A stretch of DNA of 64,000 bases from Cadophora sp. MPI-SDFR-AT-0126. Lineage: Eukaryota > Ascomycota > Leotiomycetes > Helotiales > Ploettnerulaceae. Where the stretch lies: positions 496,001-560,000 of the forward strand of contig JAGMVK010000026.1 of the NCBI GenBank assembly GCA_020747065.1, in the 5' to 3' direction. The notes below the pieces were generated by a model that was given only the letters and a program-made list of their open reading frames with translations, did no database searches and was not told the DNA's origin. The translations under genes were made by a program, and so were the position numbers. This document shows positions 62,194-64,000 of the stretch, in pieces (position 1 is the first letter of the stretch; the number at the start of each line of letters is the position of its first letter).

Positions 62194-62859
62194 CTACCAG
62201 AATACCCAAGCAGCTGCGGCCGCTATCACTGCAACTCCAAGAGCTACAGCGGACGGTACCCAGCCTGATCGATCCTCCACCTCAGCGAGGGGCACCATCC
62301 AACTCGGGTCTGAATCGTCCTCCTCCTCAGCACCCGAAGGGTTAGTAGAGGGGGAAACATAAGGAGAGAAATCAACGGCAATGCAAGGCTCAAGAATGGG
62401 GATAAGACTCGAGTCATCCTCAACTAAGGAGACTGTGGACTCTGCACTATACAGAGTCATGGAGTCAGTGATGTCCAAATCATTGCAAGCTGCATCACAT
62501 CGTGAGCAGTCGCAAGACTCGTCCGCACGCACTGCGTGGAATTTGGACTTGAAGGGATCCTTGATCTCGAAGGAATCCTCACTGAGGTCCTGAGAAGAAG
62601 CAGCAGAAGAGGACGCAGATGACATGTGAGATAGATGAGAGATAGATGGAGAAGAAAATCGCGAAGGGGAAGGGGAAGTGGAAGGCGAACCAATGAAAGC
62701 TAGATCAAACCAAGATGTTGGAGATGCGACTGGGGAGGTAGGAATGATGTTTTTGGATTTTGTGTTTTCGAGTTTTTTTGGTGTTTTGGATTGCTCGTAG
62801 GCAGAAGATGAGATGTTAGTACGACTAACCTTCGACCCCAAGTCCACCGAATCCACCAA
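62194..62859 (-). CDS. putative tail-anchored membrane protein, start unclear
   Basis: The frame encodes about 220 residues with no ATG at its beginning. The first ATG inside is near 62625 (MSSASSSAASSQDLSED), giving about 143 residues. The protein is Ser/Pro/Asp-rich with a short Cys group (ESCDCSRCDAAC). It ends in a hydrophobic segment (SAVALGVAVIAAAAAWVFW) at the extreme C-terminus, the hallmark of a tail-anchored protein. On the coding strand a TACTAAC branch-like motif lies near 62817 and an acceptor-like CCCCAG follows about 85 nt later. The true 5' exon may therefore lie upstream, where the Tc1 transposase gene now begins 140 bp away. Function unknown. Confidence 0.5.
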   Translation of the reverse strand: MVDSVDLGSKVSRTNISSSAYEQSKTPKKLENTKSKNIIPTSPVASPTSWFDLAFIGSPSTSPSPSRFSSPSISHLSHMSSASSSAASSQDLSEDSFEIKDPFKSKFHAVRADESCDCSRCDAACNDLDITDSMTLYSAESTVSLVEDDSSLIPILEPCIAVDFSPYVSPSTNPSGAEEEDDSDPSWMVPLAEVEDRSGWVPSAVALGVAVIAAAAAWVFW

Positions 62860-63000
62860 TGTTCCCCTAGGTACAATCAGGTGACATTGAAGAGCGCCAC
62901 TTTTCGCTTGTCTTACCGAATGCAGCCTTGCCCCTCCCCACGCACATATATCTTAATAATTCGATGATTTTTTAATAATATCACTTGAAATTTTCAAGAA
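62860..63000 (+). mobile_element. putative left end of the Tc1-type element
   Basis: This sequence lies between the tail-anchored protein frame and the transposase ATG. It should contain the 5' terminal inverted repeat, but the partner repeat is outside the window, so the exact boundary is not seen. Confidence 0.4.
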
Positions 63001-64000
63001 TGGCTCGTGAACCAAAGACGAAACGAAAGGAGCTTACTCCGACGCAAAAATGTCGAATTTGGACCCTCCACGAGGAAGGTAATAACCCTTCCGTGATTCA
63101 TACCAAAACCGGCTACCCGCGATCCACAATTAATTCCTTCTTGAACCGACACACTTTAGCCCCTACAAATGGCTTTGAAAATAGGCCGGGAAGAGGAGCT
63201 ATGCGGAAAATCAAGCCGCAAGGGGAAAGAAACCTTCTGAGGGTAGCAAATCGAGACCCCCGGATGACTCTCAAAGCTCTTGGTACGCCGTCAAAATCAG
63301 GGAAAAGACTCCACCCACGTACAGTTGCTAGGATCCTCAAATTCCACGGCAAAGCAAAGCGCCGACCTCGCAAGAAGCCTTTCCTTACAGACGAGCACAA
63401 ACGACGTCGACGAGTCCATTGTAGAGCTGAAAAAGCTATGAAACGAGACAATCGGAAGGTGTGTTGGAGTGACGAAGTTACCTTTGAAGTAGGGGAGAAT
63501 ACGTGTACTTTCTGGGTCACGAGAGCTCCTGGAAGAGAGGAAGAGTACGCGGAGAAGAACCTCCGGCCTACTTTTAAGAGTGGACGCACGACTGTAGGCG
63601 TATGGAGTTGCTTTTGCGGAGACGAGATGGGACCGTTATATATGCTTCCGGAGGGCGAGAATATGACAGCAAAACGATACAAGTGGGTGCTTCAAACGCT
63701 CTTTATTCCGTTCTACGAGAAGATGAGACGAAAGTACGGCGAAGAAGTGATCATGCAAGAAGACAATGCCCCGTGGCATACAGCAAAGATTATCACAAAA
63801 TACCTAGCGAATAAGAAGGTAAATCGAATGACGTGGCCGGCGCAGTCTCCTGATCTTAATCCAATCGAGAATCTTTGGAAATATATTAAGAATATAATCT
63901 CTCAACGAAAGCACAGAGTAAAATCGGCAAAAGAGATGAGAGAAGCCTTGAAAGAAGTGTGGCCTTGTATCAATGGAAATTTCCTTCTAAAATTGTGTGA
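63000..64000 (+). CDS. Tc1/mariner-type transposase (DD34E), truncated by window end
   Basis: The frame is open without stop for 333 codons from the ATG at 63000 to the end of the window. The N-terminus has a helix-turn-helix region (KELTPTQKCRIWTLHEEG) and a second basic one. The catalytic triad is Asp158 (CWSDEVTF), Asp255 (MQEDNAPWH) and Glu290 (PDLNPIENLW), with 34 residues between the last two, as in the Tc1 group. No frameshift or stop is seen, so this copy may be recent. The upstream 140 bp should contain the left inverted repeat; a TA near 62872 is a candidate boundary. The right end lies beyond the window. Confidence 0.92.
   Translation, partial: MAREPKTKRKELTPTQKCRIWTLHEEGNNPSVIHTKTGYPRSTINSFLNRHTLAPTNGFENRPGRGAMRKIKPQGERNLLRVANRDPRMTLKALGTPSKSGKRLHPRTVARILKFHGKAKRRPRKKPFLTDEHKRRRRVHCRAEKAMKRDNRKVCWSDEVTFEVGENTCTFWVTRAPGREEEYAEKNLRPTFKSGRTTVGVWSCFCGDEMGPLYMLPEGENMTAKRYKWVLQTLFIPFYEKMRRKYGEEVIMQEDNAPWHTAKIITKYLANKKVNRMTWPAQSPDLNPIENLWKYIKNIISQRKHRVKSAKEMREALKEVWPCINGNFLLKLC

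Noticed and set aside
1..64000. tRNA, rRNA and CRISPR signals
   Set aside because: I looked by eye for tRNA box B-like GGTTCGANTCC and regular spaced repeats and found none; tRNAscan-SE would be decisive.

Overview
The window looks like nuclear DNA of a filamentous ascomycete (Pezizomycotina). Genes are split by short GT-AG introns, mostly 46-104 nt. The families present are typical of such fungi: fungalysin, amadoriase, Zn2Cys6 and C2H2 regulators, a DUF6594 protein, fungal Hsp70-like proteins and a GPI-type surface protein. A Leotiomycete is my best guess from gene content, but it is an inference. No rRNA, tRNA, CRISPR or prokaryotic signal was seen. All gene models were spliced by hand by matching reading phase across candidate splice sites.

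Region 1-9 kb: a frameshifted kynurenine formamidase pseudogene; a large GHKL-type ATPase with a coiled coil and a C-terminal SUMO-interaction-like motif; a secreted M36 metalloprotease (fungalysin) with an extra C-terminal Cys-rich module. Region 9-26 kb: an orphan acidic-tailed protein, a small secreted Cys-rich protein, a C2H2 factor, a DEAH-box RNA helicase (DHX57/YLR419w type) and a Pho4-family phosphate transporter that has CACGTG boxes upstream. Region 26-46 kb: a GPI-anchored-type surface protein, an amadoriase with a GC-AG intron, a CorA-type Mg transporter, a C2H2 protein, a 164-bp MITE, a glutathione S-transferase, a metallophosphoesterase, a tachykinin-family regulator, an NmrA-like protein convergent with it, and a Zn2Cys6 factor.

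Region 46-64 kb is more accessory. It holds an orphan gene that needs two 37-38 nt micro-introns or is frameshifted, a DUF6594 membrane protein, a retropepsin-like (DTG) protein with a charged tail, a 10-exon Hsp70-like ATPase, a 1049-residue C2H2 protein, and a tail-anchored protein with no clear start codon. The last lies next to an apparently intact Tc1-type (DD34E) transposase that runs off the end of the window.

No operon-like pathway cluster links the genes. Housekeeping functions (phosphate and Mg uptake, RNA helicase, GST, amadoriase) alternate with fast-evolving fungal families. The most promising unknowns are the GHKL/coiled-coil/SIM protein, the retropepsin-like protein, and the Tc1 insertion beside the tail-anchored gene.
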